Of a stretch of DNA of 64,000 nucleotides, positions 25,420 through 35,532 are shown piece after piece. Source of the DNA: Metabacillus schmidteae. GTDB taxonomy: Bacteria > Bacillota > Bacilli > Bacillales > Bacillaceae. Position 1 is the stretch's first letter; every line of letters starts with the position of its first letter. The translations under genes and the position numbers were made by a program. Under the pieces are notes generated by a model. It had not been told where the DNA came from. It made no database searches and saw only the letters and a list, made by a program, of their open reading frames with translations. The DNA lies in NCBI RefSeq assembly GCF_903166545.1, contig NZ_CAESCH010000003.1:186001-250000 (forward strand). The letters are read 5' to 3'.

Positions 25420-27294
25420 ATGCAAGTAGATCATCTATTATGTGTTCCTAATCCCTATGATAATGAAAGCATTAATGGTTTTATTCAAAGAGTTGCTTTA
25501 GAAAATCGATATGAAAATGCTAATTGGATATATTCGTTAAAGAAAATTAGCTTAAATCTAAAGACAAGAGTGGGAATAGAAAATGATATTCTAAAGTTAT
25601 CCGAACTCCTTAATAAAGATTACTTAAAATTATATGCTTTAACTTACTTTCACATATTTTCAAAAAATAATGATTGGCTTCCAGTTTTAATAAGGCAAGG
25701 AATTAATCGACATTCAAAATACTGTCCTAAATGTTTTAAAGAGAATGGTTATCATAATAAGTTCTGGGATATAAGTTTTAATATCTTCTGTAGTAAACAC
25801 AACTTGCTTTTGATTGATATGTGTCCAAAATGCAAAAAGTTTATTTCAAGTAATTTAAAAAATATGAATACATGTCTATGTGGATTTCCAATACATGAAC
25901 TGCCTCATTTACATATACCAATAGAATATTCAAGAATGGGAAGTTTTTTAGAAGGTATTTTCACTAAAGAAAAACATACCAAAGGTTGTTTAATTAATTT
26001 AACAGCTGAAGAATTTACATATATATTACTCTTCATTGTCAATCAATTATATTTTGAAAGATACGGTGAGCAAGCTAAAGTCTCAAGTTCATTTATTCAT
26101 TCAAATGGATTCATTGAAGTAATTGTTGATTCAATTAGAATATTCACATCTTGGCCAACTTCTTTTTATGAATTCTTAGATAATTACGGAAAATCGGTAA
26201 AGAGGAAAGATAGAAAAACAGGAATTACTACATACTTCGGAAAATTTTATATGAAGCTCTATTCTCAATTTAATGATCCGTGTTTTGATTTTATAAAAAA
26301 TGAATTCGAAAACTATATAAAAAGTAATTTTAATAAAGGCTACTTTAATAGATATAATAACTTTGAAGCTGCTGAGGGGGAGACCAAATATGTCTCTGGA
26401 AATAATGCAAGTAAGATACTCAAGGTTAATCATGATACTATAGCAAAGTTGATAGATGACGGATTAATAAAAGGAATAAGAGAAATTGTAGGTAAACAAG
26501 AGTTTTTAAATGTCGATTATGATAGTTTACAGGACTATAAAAAAATTAGAGAGTCTCATATTGCTTTACCAGAAGTAGTATCTATCTTAGGAGTAAATAG
26601 ATTTTTGGTACTCAAGTTATACGATATGGGAGTAATAAGTGGTTTTGAAAAAAAGAAGACTAAAACAACAATGCAAATCCTCTTTGATAAAAAATCAGTT
26701 TTGGACTTATTGCAAAAATTCGATCACGTTTTGAAAAATAGCGATGTTGAGATGACAAATCAGAAAAATAAAATAATTAATTTTAATGGTTGCATTCATT
26801 CATGGGGATGTATGCAAAAAAGTTCTAATGAACTGGTAGAAAAAATACTTTCAGGAAAACTTCGACCAATTGGAAAGGGCAAAGGTATTGGATTACAATG
26901 CTATTTGTTCTATAAGAAAGATTTAGAGAAAATAATTGAAGAAGATCTAATCTTAACTCCAAAAGATACTTATTCTATTAAGGAAGCTATGCTGATTTTA
27001 AAAACAAATAACAAGGTCATGGATCATTGGATAAAAGAAGGTATTATTAAATTTAATAAAATAAACAGTAAGAAGGTATTAATTGATAGGGAAGAATTGG
27101 AGATTTTTAGAGGGAAATATATAACCCTTCCTGAAATTGCAAAGGTTCTTAACCAAAATAGTACCCAATTGATAAACAGAATCAAAAGAATGGATATCGA
27201 AATCGTTGTAGCATCGACTGCGAACAGTGGTGGATATCTTTTTTACCGTGATGAAATAAATAGAAAGCTAATTTTAGCAGAAATAAATTCATAG
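25420..27294 (+). CDS. tniQ: TniQ/TnsD-like target selection protein 1
   Basis: ATG 25420 is chosen because AAGGAGGGTTTTTGT precedes it (624 residues); an upstream in-frame start at 25345 lies in the hairpin region. The TniQ domain covers about residues 1-160 (VPNPYDNESINGFIQRVALE) with zinc fingers: YCPKCFKENG, FCSKHNLLL, DMCPKCKKFI and CLCGF. Helix-turn-helix-like repeats follow to the C-terminus (SIKEAMLILKTNNKVMDHWI; LPEIAKVLNQNSTQLINRIK), suggesting specific DNA reading. In Tn7, TnsD binds the attachment site and recruits TnsC. Its target here is unknown; it may be dndC-type sequence. Confidence 0.85.
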   Translation: MQVDHLLCVPNPYDNESINGFIQRVALENRYENANWIYSLKKISLNLKTRVGIENDILKLSELLNKDYLKLYALTYFHIFSKNNDWLPVLIRQGINRHSKYCPKCFKENGYHNKFWDISFNIFCSKHNLLLIDMCPKCKKFISSNLKNMNTCLCGFPIHELPHLHIPIEYSRMGSFLEGIFTKEKHTKGCLINLTAEEFTYILLFIVNQLYFERYGEQAKVSSSFIHSNGFIEVIVDSIRIFTSWPTSFYEFLDNYGKSVKRKDRKTGITTYFGKFYMKLYSQFNDPCFDFIKNEFENYIKSNFNKGYFNRYNNFEAAEGETKYVSGNNASKILKVNHDTIAKLIDDGLIKGIREIVGKQEFLNVDYDSLQDYKKIRESHIALPEVVSILGVNRFLVLKLYDMGVISGFEKKKTKTTMQILFDKKSVLDLLQKFDHVLKNSDVEMTNQKNKIINFNGCIHSWGCMQKSSNELVEKILSGKLRPIGKGKGIGLQCYLFYKKDLEKIIEEDLILTPKDTYSIKEAMLILKTNNKVMDHWIKEGIIKFNKINSKKVLIDREELEIFRGKYITLPEIAKVLNQNSTQLINRIKRMDIEIVVASTANSGGYLFYRDEINRKLILAEINS

Positions 27295-27388
27295 TGTATG
27301 TTTTCTGTTCTGTTTAAGTGAAAATTGTTATTTAATAAAGGGCTTGCTATAGTGTATGGTTCTAATATTTTAAACAAAAATGTGGTAT

Positions 27389-29206
27389 TTATATCGAATT
27401 TGAAATCTTTATAAAATCATCTCTCTTAAATAATAATCTCTTTCCATCATTATAGCTTGGCCCAGAATATGAGTTGAAATAACCAGATTGATGCCTTTTT
27501 AATAATTTTTTAACAGGTATTTCTAAATACATTGATAATTCGTACGTAGTTATATAATCATTTAGAAATTTAATTACACTGGATTCAGTTAACTGATGAA
27601 TAGAAATCGACTTACCAAAACGACCGGTATCAAACCAATAGTCAAGGTCTGATTTTTTCACCCCTAAGATAAAGACTAAATCTCTCCATATAAAGTATCC
27701 CAATTTTTTACTCTTAGCTATTAAATCTTCTCTTGAAAAGTAATAACAATCACGTTTAGCAATTATAGTTTCTGAAAATTTGTCTGTAAACTGTACTTTT
27801 ATTTTACCTGTTAATATTCCTTTTATAATCAGATTAGCGTTATCAGGTCCTACCCATTCAAATGCTTTTGATAACGAAATAGCTTCTTCCTTTATAATAG
27901 ATGTACATTTTTCATAAATTCTTTGTTCTAGTGCAACCACCGATGAAGTTGGTATTAACCATGTATTTGCAGAACCGGATTGATATGAAATAACATTTTT
28001 TAATAGACCACTTTTTAAAATTGAGGTAGTTGCCCTAGAACTTGTTCCCCAATGAACTCTCAATTCTTCTTTTGAATAACTCAACCCAAATTTTTTGAAA
28101 ATGTTATTTACATCTTTTCTTCTAACAAATGTATAACTAATTCCATAATAATTTATTTTATGACTCTCTAGCAGGTTAGAGTGTAATATGTTTCCTTGAA
28201 ACTTTGTATTAAAGTACTTAATTTCATCAGATCTTATATATTCATTTTCACAAAGATTTAACTTATTAGAAGTAATATATGAAGTAACGGCTTTTGATAT
28301 ATGCCATAGATCTGTGTTAATTAATTTTGGAACACCATATTTCAAAAAACTTTTATAAGGTAAGTTGCTGGTGGATTCAATAGACTCTAAAAATGCATAG
28401 AAGTTTACTGGCCAATTGCTCAGAATCTTAAACGAAAAATTGAATAAACAAATCGTTTGTTCAATAGTTTTGAAATTTTTCAAAGTATGTCTTTCTATGA
28501 CATTCCCATCAAAATATATCTTTTTATTAGGTATAGAGATATTAGAGGAATCAACAAGCTTTGAAATCCATAATGCGAAAAAGTCCAAGGATTTTAAAAA
28601 TTGAATAGGGGTATTTATCCAACTATGCTCATATGTGAATTTATCTTCATTAAAAATTTGATTTATTGTTTGTTGATATAAAAATAATATTGTCATATCA
28701 TTTTCATATATATGAGAAAATGATAGTTTTTTGTTACAACTTGAACAATTATCTTGTATAATATTGGTAACATTTATCTGCTTTTGACACGTTGTGCAAG
28801 TATCTAATAAAAAGGAATTATGTCTTAAACAAATAATAGAATGGCTATTAATCCAATCTTTCCTTTGATATGCTCCATCTTTTAAACATAGGGGACAATA
28901 TCTCGTTTTTGAGTATAAAAACCACTGATTTTTTGTTATATTGTTCACCTCAAGATTTAACTTCTTAAGATCATTAATGACAGTAAGAGATTGAGCCTGC
29001 TTTAATGGTATCTTCAGGTAATTTGCTATTTCATCTAAGTCACTTCCACATAACCAATTCACTAAATTTTCTATAACTTCTACAGATAGGGATTTTTTGA
29101 AGCAATGTAAAATCCAACTAGAACTCTCCATTTTATTTTCTTCTGCAACTCTATAGATAAAACTTAATAATGTTTCATTTGAATAAGGTTTCGGATATTT
29201 TAGCAT
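27389..29206 (-). CDS. tniQ: TniQ/TnsD-like target selection protein 2
   Basis: A 605-residue second TniQ protein, transcribed opposite to the first and divergent from tnsA. The N-terminus YPKPYSNETLLSFIYRVAEE and the zinc motifs YCPLCLKDGA, ICLRHNSFLLDTCTTCQKQI and CSSCNKK are clear. The C-terminal half is diverged from TniQ 1 and contains helical DNA-binding-like segments (ITTYELSMYLEIPVKKLLKR). Two unlike TniQ proteins in one element usually mean two targeting pathways, one for a chromosomal site and one for plasmids or another locus. This is inferred from known Tn7-like systems. Confidence 0.85.
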   Translation of the reverse strand: MLKYPKPYSNETLLSFIYRVAEENKMESSSWILHCFKKSLSVEVIENLVNWLCGSDLDEIANYLKIPLKQAQSLTVINDLKKLNLEVNNITKNQWFLYSKTRYCPLCLKDGAYQRKDWINSHSIICLRHNSFLLDTCTTCQKQINVTNIIQDNCSSCNKKLSFSHIYENDMTILFLYQQTINQIFNEDKFTYEHSWINTPIQFLKSLDFFALWISKLVDSSNISIPNKKIYFDGNVIERHTLKNFKTIEQTICLFNFSFKILSNWPVNFYAFLESIESTSNLPYKSFLKYGVPKLINTDLWHISKAVTSYITSNKLNLCENEYIRSDEIKYFNTKFQGNILHSNLLESHKINYYGISYTFVRRKDVNNIFKKFGLSYSKEELRVHWGTSSRATTSILKSGLLKNVISYQSGSANTWLIPTSSVVALEQRIYEKCTSIIKEEAISLSKAFEWVGPDNANLIIKGILTGKIKVQFTDKFSETIIAKRDCYYFSREDLIAKSKKLGYFIWRDLVFILGVKKSDLDYWFDTGRFGKSISIHQLTESSVIKFLNDYITTYELSMYLEIPVKKLLKRHQSGYFNSYSGPSYNDGKRLLFKRDDFIKISNSI

Positions 29207-29273
29207 ATTATAATCACCTTGTTTTTTCCTAATTTTCCCTTGAATAAACTTTTTATGTATGGAGGTTTACTTT

Positions 29274-29915
29274 ATGAATGGATCTAGGAAAATAAAAGCT
29301 AGCAGTAAGCTCAGTATAAGAGGAAAGCATAATAGTACTAAAATGTATAGGATGATTCCTTGGGAAAGTACTTTAGAAAGGGATTTTATAAAATTATTAG
29401 ATTTCGATCCAACGGTTGTATATTTTGAGTTCCAACCTCTCAGGATAGATTATTTATATAAGGGAAAACAAAAGAAATATTACCCTGACTTCTTGGTGCA
29501 AAAAAGTAATTCAAAGAGATATATCTATGAAGTGAAGGCGTTTGAGCAGACAAAGGAAGAGATAAATAAGATAAAGTTTCAAGTAGGAAAAATGTACAGT
29601 AGGAATAAAGGAATGGACTATATAGTAATAACTGAAAAGGATATTCGTAAAGGATTTTTAATTGAAAACATTGATTTGTTAACTGAAGTTAGATATGAAA
29701 CTACAAGTAAGAGAGTTATGACAGAAATAGTTAATAAACTAGATGATCTTGAAGGAAGAACTACAAAAGCTAATTTAAGAGGTAATTTGAGTCACATTAG
29801 TAAAAGAGAATTTGATTGTAATCTCTATTATTTAATCTATACACATCAAATAAAAACTGATCTAATTTCTGTGCTACTAAACGAACATTCAATTATTCTA
29901 GGATGTGATTGCTAA
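29274..29915 (+). CDS. tnsA: TnsA-like endonuclease
   Basis: ATG 29274 is preceded by GGAGGTTTACTTT; 213 residues. The endonuclease active-site residues can be read as ESTLERDFIKLLDFD (Glu), KYYPDFLV (Asp) and YIYEVKAFE (Glu-x-Lys). TnsA nicks the 5' transposon ends so that the element moves by cut-and-paste together with TnsB. The stop overlaps the tnsB ATG (TAATG). Confidence 0.9.
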   Translation: MNGSRKIKASSKLSIRGKHNSTKMYRMIPWESTLERDFIKLLDFDPTVVYFEFQPLRIDYLYKGKQKKYYPDFLVQKSNSKRYIYEVKAFEQTKEEINKIKFQVGKMYSRNKGMDYIVITEKDIRKGFLIENIDLLTEVRYETTSKRVMTEIVNKLDDLEGRTTKANLRGNLSHISKREFDCNLYYLIYTHQIKTDLISVLLNEHSIILGCDC

Positions 29916-32002
29916 TGGCCGGATACTATTTTAAATCTGGATCAAGATTTATGATAAAAGATAATGAATATCTTGTTCGCCGAGAACTTGAATTGGACTA
30001 TGAAATAGAAAATATACACTATAAAATAATTGAATTAAGAAGAAAGGAAGAATTACTCCAATTATGGCATGAAGGTCAATTGTTATTTAGAATAAGTGAA
30101 GAAGAGAATAAACTACTTAAAACACATAATTTAGATGATCTCGATGACAATCTAAAAAGACAAGCAATAGAAAGGTATAACATATTAAAGCCTATAATTA
30201 AAGGTGAAATTTTACCTAGTGAAATTGATGAGTATATTAAAACACTAGATGGCACAGTTAAGAAGTCTGCATTTTATGAATGGAAAAAACGATGGGAAAG
30301 AACAGAAGATATAAGATCACTTGTACCTTTAAAGAGAGGACCTAAAGGTAGCCGAAGTAATAAATTAAAACTTAAGATACTGGATGAAACAATAGAATAT
30401 TTTTTATACAGTGATGGGAAGCACACAATAGAGGATATATATTCGGAATTTATTGTACGAATAGATGAAGTTAATATTAATCTAGACAAAAAGGAAAAGA
30501 TATCTTACTCTTCTCGATCAACAATTAGGAGGAGAAAAGAACAAATTATTGATATTTATAAAAAAGATAAAGAAAAATATGGGGCAGTTCTAGCTAAATT
30601 AATGAAAGATGGATCTCAGCAAGAAGTATTTGCGAATAAGCCTTTGCAAAGGGTAGAGATTGATTGGACTCCTGTAGATGTTATGTTAATAGACCCCTCT
30701 GATTTAAAGCCAAAAAGGCCAACATTGATTTATGGAGTTGATAAATTTAGTGGAATGCCTTTAGGATTTTTTATTACGTTCAAGCCTGTTGATAGTAAAG
30801 CTTTAAAACAGTGTTTGATTCATATAATTAGGCCAAAAACATATATAAAGAAAATGTATCCACTTGTTGATAAGCAATGGGCAGCTTTGGGAATTCCCCA
30901 TACAATTGTTGTTGATAATGCAAGTGTAAACGATTCTTATGAATTTGAGGAAGCTTGTTATCAAGTTGGTGTAAAAGAAGTTCAATTCTGCAAAATTGAT
31001 GCAGGATATCAAAAAGGAACCATTGAAAGAGCATTTAGAAATCTAAATACACATTTTGTTCACGGTTTGAGAGGTACTACATTTTCTAACTTTATTGAAA
31101 AGGGTAGATATAATTCATCGGAAAAAGCATGTATTACAATGCAAGGATTAATCTATATGATGCATATTGCTATGGTGGATATGATTTCACATTCCTATGA
31201 AACAAGAAGAGGGGATTCCCCTCATAACATATGGCATAGAGGTATTGAAAACGAGCCTCATTTAACATTACAGATTCCAAGAAGTATTGATGAACTTAAG
31301 ATAATGCTTGTAGCAGGCTCTGAACTAAGGAAAATACAACACCAAGGCGTAGTAATAGAAAATGAATATTACTATTGCAAAGAATTGATTGATTTAAAGA
31401 ATAAGTTTAGAAAACTAAATAGGGAAGACGAAAAAGTTAGGGTTAGATATGACCTTAGTGATATGAGAAAAGTATTTGTGCATGATCCTATTAACAATAA
31501 TTATATTATTGCAAAAGCAACTAGTTTACAAAGAAAGAAAATAAATATGGGCTTACCTGTTCCATATATTGCACTTGAAATAGATTCAAAAAGGAGACTA
31601 GAAATAAAGAATTCCTTTGATCCAAAGACCAGGGCCTTAGCAAAACGAAAAATTAGATTAATTCAAAATAGAGATAAGAAGATAGTGAAAAAGTGGAAAA
31701 AAGGACAAGAGCCTGATGAAACTATTGATTCTTCCTTTCTTATTGATGAAGTATTACCAACTAATACCGAGGTAGAAATACAAGTGGGCAATGAAGATAT
31801 TGTTATCTTAGAAGAGGAAATTAATGAGTCTAAGCAAAAGGAAATAAGAAAAAGTAAGCTGAAACTTAAAAAGTCTAAAGAAGAGGAAGATAATTACAAA
31901 CAAAATGATTTTATGGAATATGAAGACACGGAAATTGATGAACTTCCAAGTTGGGGTATAACTCTAAAAAATAATAAAGAGGATAGTGATTCATGTGCCT
32001 AA
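29915..32002 (+). CDS. tnsB: TnsB-like DDE transposase
   Basis: A 695-residue retroviral-integrase-type transposase that cuts 3' ends and joins them to target. I start it at ATG 29915 (overlap TAATG); TTG 29909 is also possible. The DDE residues are visible in VEIDWTPVDVM, TIVVDNASVND and GTIERAFRNLN. N-terminal helical DNA-binding domains precede them (STIRRRKEQIIDIYKKDKEK), and a C-terminal charged tail (KKSKEEEDNYKQNDFMEYED) may contact TnsC. It overlaps tnsC by 17 bases. Confidence 0.93.
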   Translation: MAGYYFKSGSRFMIKDNEYLVRRELELDYEIENIHYKIIELRRKEELLQLWHEGQLLFRISEEENKLLKTHNLDDLDDNLKRQAIERYNILKPIIKGEILPSEIDEYIKTLDGTVKKSAFYEWKKRWERTEDIRSLVPLKRGPKGSRSNKLKLKILDETIEYFLYSDGKHTIEDIYSEFIVRIDEVNINLDKKEKISYSSRSTIRRRKEQIIDIYKKDKEKYGAVLAKLMKDGSQQEVFANKPLQRVEIDWTPVDVMLIDPSDLKPKRPTLIYGVDKFSGMPLGFFITFKPVDSKALKQCLIHIIRPKTYIKKMYPLVDKQWAALGIPHTIVVDNASVNDSYEFEEACYQVGVKEVQFCKIDAGYQKGTIERAFRNLNTHFVHGLRGTTFSNFIEKGRYNSSEKACITMQGLIYMMHIAMVDMISHSYETRRGDSPHNIWHRGIENEPHLTLQIPRSIDELKIMLVAGSELRKIQHQGVVIENEYYYCKELIDLKNKFRKLNREDEKVRVRYDLSDMRKVFVHDPINNNYIIAKATSLQRKKINMGLPVPYIALEIDSKRRLEIKNSFDPKTRALAKRKIRLIQNRDKKIVKKWKKGQEPDETIDSSFLIDEVLPTNTEVEIQVGNEDIVILEEEINESKQKEIRKSKLKLKKSKEEEDNYKQNDFMEYEDTEIDELPSWGITLKNNKEDSDSCA

Positions 32003-32972
32003 ATATATATCTTTTAAGAGGCTAAATGGATTTCCGGCAAGTTTAGAAGAAGTAAGGAATAGAAGGGAACATGTAAAATCGATTATAGTAGAACACCCAA
32101 GGTATAGAGAGATATATGAGAAGATTCAAGAAATGCACTTCTTTTCAAAAGGATCTGTTAAAGCTGACTCTTTGTTTCTTTCTGGTAGAACGGGCGTAGG
32201 TAAAACAACTCTATTAGAAGAATATAAAGAACAATATAAAAGATTTATTAATGATGAAGGTTATACAATAGTACCGGTTCTTTATAATAAGGTTCCTGTT
32301 GGGGCAACGCCAAAATCTGTAGCTGCCAGTTTGTTAAGGTCATTAGGTGATCCAGCATATGACAAAGGAACAGAAAATAGCCAAACGGCAAGGCTACTTC
32401 ATTTTATAAAAATGTGCCAAGTTGAGCTGATAATCATAGATGAATTCCAGCATTTGATTGATAGAGATACGAAACATGTATTAAATAAAGCATCAGATTG
32501 GGTAAAGTCGTTCTGTGATGATGCGGGAGTACCAATAATTCTTTGTGGTATGCCAGAATCAGAAAAAATCTTTGCTCACAATGATCAATTAGATAGAAGG
32601 TTTACTGAGAAAGTTAAAATGGTTGGTTTTGATTACATGAGAAAAGAAGATCAAATAGATTTTAGAATTTTTTTAAAGAGTATTGATGAACAGTTGCCAT
32701 TTATTCATAAATCTGATTTAGCAAATAAAAATCTAGCAGATAAAATATATTATGTAAGTAGGGGTATTCCACACTATGTTAATAAACTTCTTGTAGAAGC
32801 AACAACATTGGCAGCTAAAAATGGGAATGACTTTATTGATGAAAATCATCTATATGAAGCGTTTAAAAGGATAAATATATCAAACCGTCCATACATTATT
32901 AATCCATTTGGTGATGAAAGATTTAATATAATTGAAGCTTTTGATGTAGAGGATAGAAAGAACTTAGCATAA
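31986..32972 (+). CDS. tnsC: TnsC/TniB-like AAA+ regulator
   Basis: A 328-residue AAA+ ATPase with Walker A LFLSGRTGVGKTTLLEEY, Walker B VELIIIDEFQHLID and a sensor-like IPIILCGMPES. It is shorter than Tn7 TnsC and close in size to TniB-like proteins. It would carry the signal from TniQ to the TnsA-TnsB complex and give target immunity. It starts at GTG 31986 or GTG 31995, inside the 3' end of tnsB. A terminator follows at 32981-33021. Confidence 0.9.
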   Translation: MIHVPKYISFKRLNGFPASLEEVRNRREHVKSIIVEHPRYREIYEKIQEMHFFSKGSVKADSLFLSGRTGVGKTTLLEEYKEQYKRFINDEGYTIVPVLYNKVPVGATPKSVAASLLRSLGDPAYDKGTENSQTARLLHFIKMCQVELIIIDEFQHLIDRDTKHVLNKASDWVKSFCDDAGVPIILCGMPESEKIFAHNDQLDRRFTEKVKMVGFDYMRKEDQIDFRIFLKSIDEQLPFIHKSDLANKNLADKIYYVSRGIPHYVNKLLVEATTLAAKNGNDFIDENHLYEAFKRINISNRPYIINPFGDERFNIIEAFDVEDRKNLA

Positions 32973-32980
32973 TATATAAA

Positions 32981-33021
32981 GGTACTTGGAAAGTTATGAT
33001 TAAACCTTCTAAGTACCCTTT
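32981..33021 (+). terminator. terminator after tnsC
   Basis: GGTACTTGGAAAG and CTTCTAAGTACC form a stem, followed by CTTTTG. It ends the tnsABC operon. Confidence 0.65.
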
Positions 33022-33168
33022 TGTAATATATTACATACTTACAGGAATACAAATCTTTAAAAGTTGCTATATTACCCAAACAAGTTTTATTCAACTTTTG
33101 GTATTACATATAACATGGTGCAGGTTGGTGTAACATCAATTTGAAATTTATAAGGCTTTTTAATTAGT

Positions 33169-33711
33169 CTAAGATTCTAAATATCGATATAAAGTTGATT
33201 TACTAATTCCTGTTGCATCTTTAATTTCTGCAAGAGTATATCTTTTACTTTGATACATAGCAATTGCCCTTTTTACATTTTCATCAGGTTTTCTTGGTCT
33301 TCCTGTCGGTATTCCTTTTTGCTTGGCTTCATATAATCCTTTTTTTGTATTTTCACTGATAATGTCGCTTTGAAATTGGACGATATGCTGCATGATGTCA
33401 GTAAAATGATATAGGGATGAGTTATTTGTATTTATTCCTTCAAAAAGGGAATGTAGGTAGCTTTCTTTTTCAGTAAATGTATCCAGTAGATCTGCCAAAT
33501 GTCTTGTTGTATCAGCTAATAAGAATAACTTAGTTACTAAAACGGTATCACCTTTTTTTAGGTTATTTATCATTGTTTCAAGTTGAGTTCTTCGTTTTGG
33601 GGAATTATGTTCTTCTTTATATATCTTGTTACAGTTTATTTCTTTAAGTTTTGCTATTTGTACTGAACAATCTAAGTCCTCTTGATAAGGTCTCACATAA
33701 CCAACTAACAT
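33169..33711 (-). CDS. resolvase/invertase-family protein lacking the catalytic serine
   Basis: A 180-residue small serine-recombinase fold. It has VTKLFLLADTTRHLADLL, an FQSDIISENTKKGLYEAKQK helix, GRPRKPDENVKRAIAMY and a C-terminal HTH ending ISKSTLYRYLES. The N-terminus reads VGYVRPYQEDLD, where active resolvases have YxRVS: the nucleophile Ser is replaced by Tyr next to Pro. Similar RPY proteins exist in Gram-positives; they may be regulators or unusual recombinases. AAGGAG lies upstream of the ATG. It diverges from the SulP gene at 33899. Confidence 0.85.
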   Translation of the reverse strand: MLVGYVRPYQEDLDCSVQIAKLKEINCNKIYKEEHNSPKRRTQLETMINNLKKGDTVLVTKLFLLADTTRHLADLLDTFTEKESYLHSLFEGINTNNSSLYHFTDIMQHIVQFQSDIISENTKKGLYEAKQKGIPTGRPRKPDENVKRAIAMYQSKRYTLAEIKDATGISKSTLYRYLES

Positions 33712-33776
33712 TATAGCTTCTCCTTAATAATTAATATAACCTTTCTATAATACCACATATTTCATTTTTTATTTTA

Positions 33777-33802
33777 TTCCCAAAAGGGTTCACTTTTGGG
33801 AA
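33777..33802. promoter_or_regulatory. palindrome between resolvase-like and SulP genes
   Basis: TTCCCAAAAG and CTTTTGGGAA are perfect 10-base arms around GGTTCA. It lies upstream of the resolvase-like gene (minus strand) and before the SulP leader. It is a plausible operator or crossover-type site for the RPY protein. Confidence 0.55.
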
Positions 33803-33837
33803 CGGAAATGGTAAACTCTCCTTATTGATTATCGCCT

Positions 33838-33860
33838 GACTTTCATGAGAGTTGAAAGTC
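33838..33860 (+). promoter_or_regulatory. SulP leader hairpin, copy 1
   Basis: GACTTTC/GAAAGTC stem with an A-U pair closing the loop UGAGAGU. The same hairpin with compensating changes occurs before the SulP gene at 47119. It lies 39 bases before the TTG start. Confidence 0.6.
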
Positions 33861-33898
33861 ATTAAATTAATAAAAACGAAAAAGGGAGAGGATCTTTT

Positions 33899-35377
33899 TT
33901 GGATTCAAATACAATTAAATATTCGTGGTTTGGAAATATCAGAGGTGATGTATTAGCCGGTATTGTTGTGGCACTTGCTTTAATTCCTGAAGCAATTGCT
34001 TTTTCAATTATAGCGGGTGTAGATCCTATGGTTGGTTTATATGCATCGTTTTGTATTGCTGTAACGATAGCATTCGTTGGAGGGCGTCCCGGCATGATTT
34101 CCGCTGCAACAGGGGCAACTGCCCTCTTGATGGTAACCTTGGTTGCTGATTATGGACTTCAATACTTATTAGCAGCAACTATTTTAACCGGAATTCTTCA
34201 AATTATCATGGGTGTTTTAAAATTGGGAAGGCTAATGAAATTTGTGCCTCGTTCAGTGATGACAGGTTTTGTAAATGCACTAGCTATTCTTATCTTTACG
34301 TCACAATTACCTCATTTTGTAGGGGAATCATGGCAGATGTTTGCAATGGTAGCAGGAGCACTTGCTATTATTTACTTATTACCGCGCTTCACAAAGGTTA
34401 TTCCGTCTCCATTAGTTGCTATCATTGTGATTACTCTTATCGCAGTTATGACGGGAAGCGGTGTGAGGACTGTAGGGGATATGGGTGAGTTAACCCAGGC
34501 ATTACCAATCTTCTTATTACCTGATATTCCTTTAAACTTTGAAACGTTACAAATCATTTTCCCTTACTCTTTATCTATTGCGATTGTTGGTTTAGTAGAG
34601 TCTTTACTAACTGCTCAAATTGTCGATGATATGACAGATACCGGTAGTGATAAGAACAAAGAAGCACGTGGTCAAGGGATTGCTAACATCGTCTCAGGTT
34701 TCTTTGGTGGTATGGCAGGTTGCGCCATGATTGGCCAATCGGTTATTAACGTCAAGTCAGGTGGTAGAGGTAGATTATCAGCGTTGGTCGCAGGTGTCTT
34801 CCTAATGGTTCTGATCCTGTTATTAAATGATTTCCTTGTGCAAATTCCAATGGCTGCTCTTGTAGGGGTCATGATAATGGTATCAATCGGAACATTTGAT
34901 TGGTCATCATTAAAAACACTGCATAAGGTACCTTTAACTGATACATTAGTTATGATTGTAACAGTTATCACTGTTATTATGACGCATGATTTATCCAAAG
35001 GAGTGCTTGTTGGAATTATCCTGAGTGCTATTTTCTTTGCGGCTAAGATATCTAAAGTGAAGATTACGACTTTGTCTTCAGGTCAATCTGGGAAAAAGAT
35101 CTACCGGGTGTCTGGTCAGCTGTTTTTTGCCTCCGTTACCGATTTTGTTGAAAGCTTTGATTATAAAGAGGATGTAAAAGAGGTTGATTTAGATTTAACA
35201 AATGCTCATTTATGGGATGATTCGGCAGTAGGAGCCATTGATAAAATTGTTATAAAATACCATCAAAATGGTGTGAGAGTTAACTTGATTGGTTTAAATA
35301 CTGAAAGCGATAAGCTATTAGAAAAAATTGCTGTTCATAATAAACCAGGCGGTCTTAATAAAGTAGCGAATCATTAA
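33899..35377 (+). CDS. SulP family inorganic anion transporter 1
   Basis: A 492-residue transporter starting at TTG after GGGAGAGG. The family signature is visible: [31 protein letters not shown] and [13 protein letters not shown]. There are about ten membrane helices, then a C-terminal STAS domain from about residue 400 ([35 protein letters not shown]). The substrate may be sulfate or bicarbonate; sequence alone does not say. It is very similar to the two other SulP proteins in this transposon, but it has no UspA gene next to it. Confidence 0.92.
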   Translation: MDSNTIKYSWFGNIRGDVLAGIVVALALIPEAIAFSIIAGVDPMVGLYASFCIAVTIAFVGGRPGMISAATGATALLMVTLVADYGLQYLLAATILTGILQIIMGVLKLGRLMKFVPRSVMTGFVNALAILIFTSQLPHFVGESWQMFAMVAGALAIIYLLPRFTKVIPSPLVAIIVITLIAVMTGSGVRTVGDMGELTQALPIFLLPDIPLNFETLQIIFPYSLSIAIVGLVESLLTAQIVDDMTDTGSDKNKEARGQGIANIVSGFFGGMAGCAMIGQSVINVKSGGRGRLSALVAGVFLMVLILLLNDFLVQIPMAALVGVMIMVSIGTFDWSSLKTLHKVPLTDTLVMIVTVITVIMTHDLSKGVLVGIILSAIFFAAKISKVKITTLSSGQSGKKIYRVSGQLFFASVTDFVESFDYKEDVKEVDLDLTNAHLWDDSAVGAIDKIVIKYHQNGVRVNLIGLNTESDKLLEKIAVHNKPGGLNKVANH

Positions 35378-35396
35378 TTATATTTTGTTATGAGAG

Positions 35397-35432
35397 GAAC
35401 ATCAAATCTTGGATGATTTGATGTTCTTATTT
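35397..35432 (+). terminator. terminator after SulP 1
   Basis: GAACATCAAATC and GATTTGATGTTC pair, then TTATTTT. Confidence 0.8.
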
Positions 35433-35532
35433 TATACGTTAAGAAAGTATAAATTAGCATCGGTAAAGATTATTCGATTTAAAAGCGTTTTCTTGTAGTG
35501 GGATAAATTTAAATTGATGGGGGACATTTTAA

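Noticed and set aside
33862..35000. Minus-strand frames within the SulP genes (also at 43104 on the plus strand)
   Set aside because: They are the complements of conserved transporter coding sequence, repeated because the SulP genes are paralogous.
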